From an uncultured bacterium (GTDB lineage: Bacteria; Actinomycetota; Coriobacteriia; Coriobacteriales; Eggerthellaceae), in contig CANSQW010000108.1 of assembly GCA_947649215.1 (NCBI GenBank), positions 1 through 5,372 on the forward strand: a stretch of 5,372 nucleotides of DNA. Reading direction: 5' to 3'. Positions 4,657 to 5,372 of this stretch are shown piece by piece. The notes beneath the pieces were generated by a model. It had not been told where the DNA came from. It did no database searches and saw nothing but the letters and a program-made list of their open reading frames with translations. Position numbers and translations under genes: made by a program. Positions within the stretch are counted from its first letter, which is position 1, and every line of letters begins with the position of its first letter.

Positions 4657-5372
4657 ATGGAATTCATGACAACCGCCGAGATCCGCGAGAAGTACCTCAG
4701 CTACTTCGAGGACAAGGGCTGCAAGCGCATGCCGTCGTCCTCCCTCATCCCCGACGACCCGTCGCTTCTGCTCACGAGCGCCGGCATGGTGCAGTTCAAG
4801 CCCTACTTCCTCCAGCAGAAGCAGCTCGAGGAGCCCTACATCGGCACCACCACCGTGCAGAAGTGCGTGCGCACCAACGACATCGACATCATCGGCACCA
4901 CCGGCCGTCACCTGAGCTTCTTCGAGATGCTCGGCAACTTCTCCTTCGGAAAGTACTTCAAGAAGGAGATGTGCGCCTGGGCCTACGACTTCTCCGTCAA
5001 CGTCCTGGGCCTGCCGGCCGAGCGCCTGTACTTCACCGTGTTCGAGGACGATGACGAGACCATCGAGATCTGGAAGGATCTCGGCGTGCCCGAGGATCAC
5101 ATCTCGCGCCTCGGCGAGGACGACAACTTCTGGCGCGCCGGCCCCACCGGCCCCTGCGGCCCGTGCTCGGAGATTTACTTCGACCAGGGCCCCGAGTTCG
5201 GCTGCGGCAGCCCCGACTGCGCCCCGGGCTGCGACTGCGACCGCTTCCTCGAGTACTGGAACTGCGTGTTCACCCAGTACGACGGCCAGGAGGACGGCAC
5301 GCTTCTTCCCCTGCCCAAGAAGAACATCGACACGGGCATGGGCCTCGAGCGCATGGCCGCCATCATGCAGGG
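4657..5372 (+). CDS. alaS: Alanine--tRNA ligase (AlaRS), N-terminal part, cut by window end
   Basis: AlaRS charges tRNA-Ala with alanine using ATP in the cytoplasm. The window holds the first 238 of an expected ~870-880 residues: most of the class II catalytic core, but not the tRNA-recognition, editing or C-Ala domains. Seen are the motif 1 region ([20 protein letters not shown], 24-43), motif 2 with CVRTND (70-75), [16 protein letters not shown] (83-98), [11 protein letters not shown] (162-172) and motif 3 GMGLERMAA (227-235). An inserted Cys cluster, C183-x4-C188-x3-C192-x-C194, suits metal binding and is common in AlaRS of many Gram-positive phyla but absent from E. coli. The start at 4657 has AAAGAG six bases upstream; an in-frame ATG at 4666 is possible but badly spaced. 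No frameshift or missing catalytic residue is seen. Confidence 0.98.
   Translation, partial: MEFMTTAEIREKYLSYFEDKGCKRMPSSSLIPDDPSLLLTSAGMVQFKPYFLQQKQLEEPYIGTTTVQKCVRTNDIDIIGTTGRHLSFFEMLGNFSFGKYFKKEMCAWAYDFSVNVLGLPAERLYFTVFEDDDETIEIWKDLGVPEDHISRLGEDDNFWRAGPTGPCGPCSEIYFDQGPEFGCGSPDCAPGCDCDRFLEYWNCVFTQYDGQEDGTLLPLPKKNIDTGMGLERMAAIMQ

Overview
This is a short, high-GC contig end from what is probably an actinobacterium, most likely class Coriobacteriia (gut-type Eggerthellales/Coriobacteriales). The support is GC-rich coding sequence, a Cys-rich AlaRS insertion of the kind I associate with that class and with some Firmicutes, and the order rarA, coiled-coil membrane protein, AI-2E/PerM transporter, alaS. 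That placement comes from memory of the families, not from a search. All four recognisable genes lie on the + strand. I see no phage, transposon, CRISPR, tRNA or rRNA sequence, and nothing I can defend as a new defence or mobile system.

Layout: bases 1-51 are not biological. They are an unremoved Illumina Nextera P7-side adapter that includes an i7 index and the transposase mosaic end. Bases 52-476 hold no recognised gene. A very GC-rich part (79% GC by hand count over 61-180) carries two good hairpins, 190-220 and 237-254. It gives way to an AT-richer part (46% GC over 311-450) with several nested inverted repeats, a LexA-box-like palindrome, and a protein-like open frame on the minus strand. 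Next come rarA (replication-associated AAA+ ATPase, 477-1805), a 256-base gap with hairpins and a promoter, and a two-gene unit: a DUF948-like single-span coiled-coil protein (2062-2844) and, 9 bases later, an AI-2E/PerM-family permease with long extra tails (2854-4413). A 243-base gap with palindromes and a consensus -10 promoter leads into alaS (4657 to the window end), which is cut off within its catalytic domain.

How they work together: rarA acts at stalled replication forks and alaS charges tRNA-Ala, so both are housekeeping genes. The DUF948-like protein and the permease look co-transcribed from one extended -10 promoter and may act together at the membrane, but nothing in the sequence gives a substrate. 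The points most worth checking are the adapter, the odd 250-487 region, the 14-residue proline repeats in the coiled-coil protein, and a -35 element shared by the two promoters.
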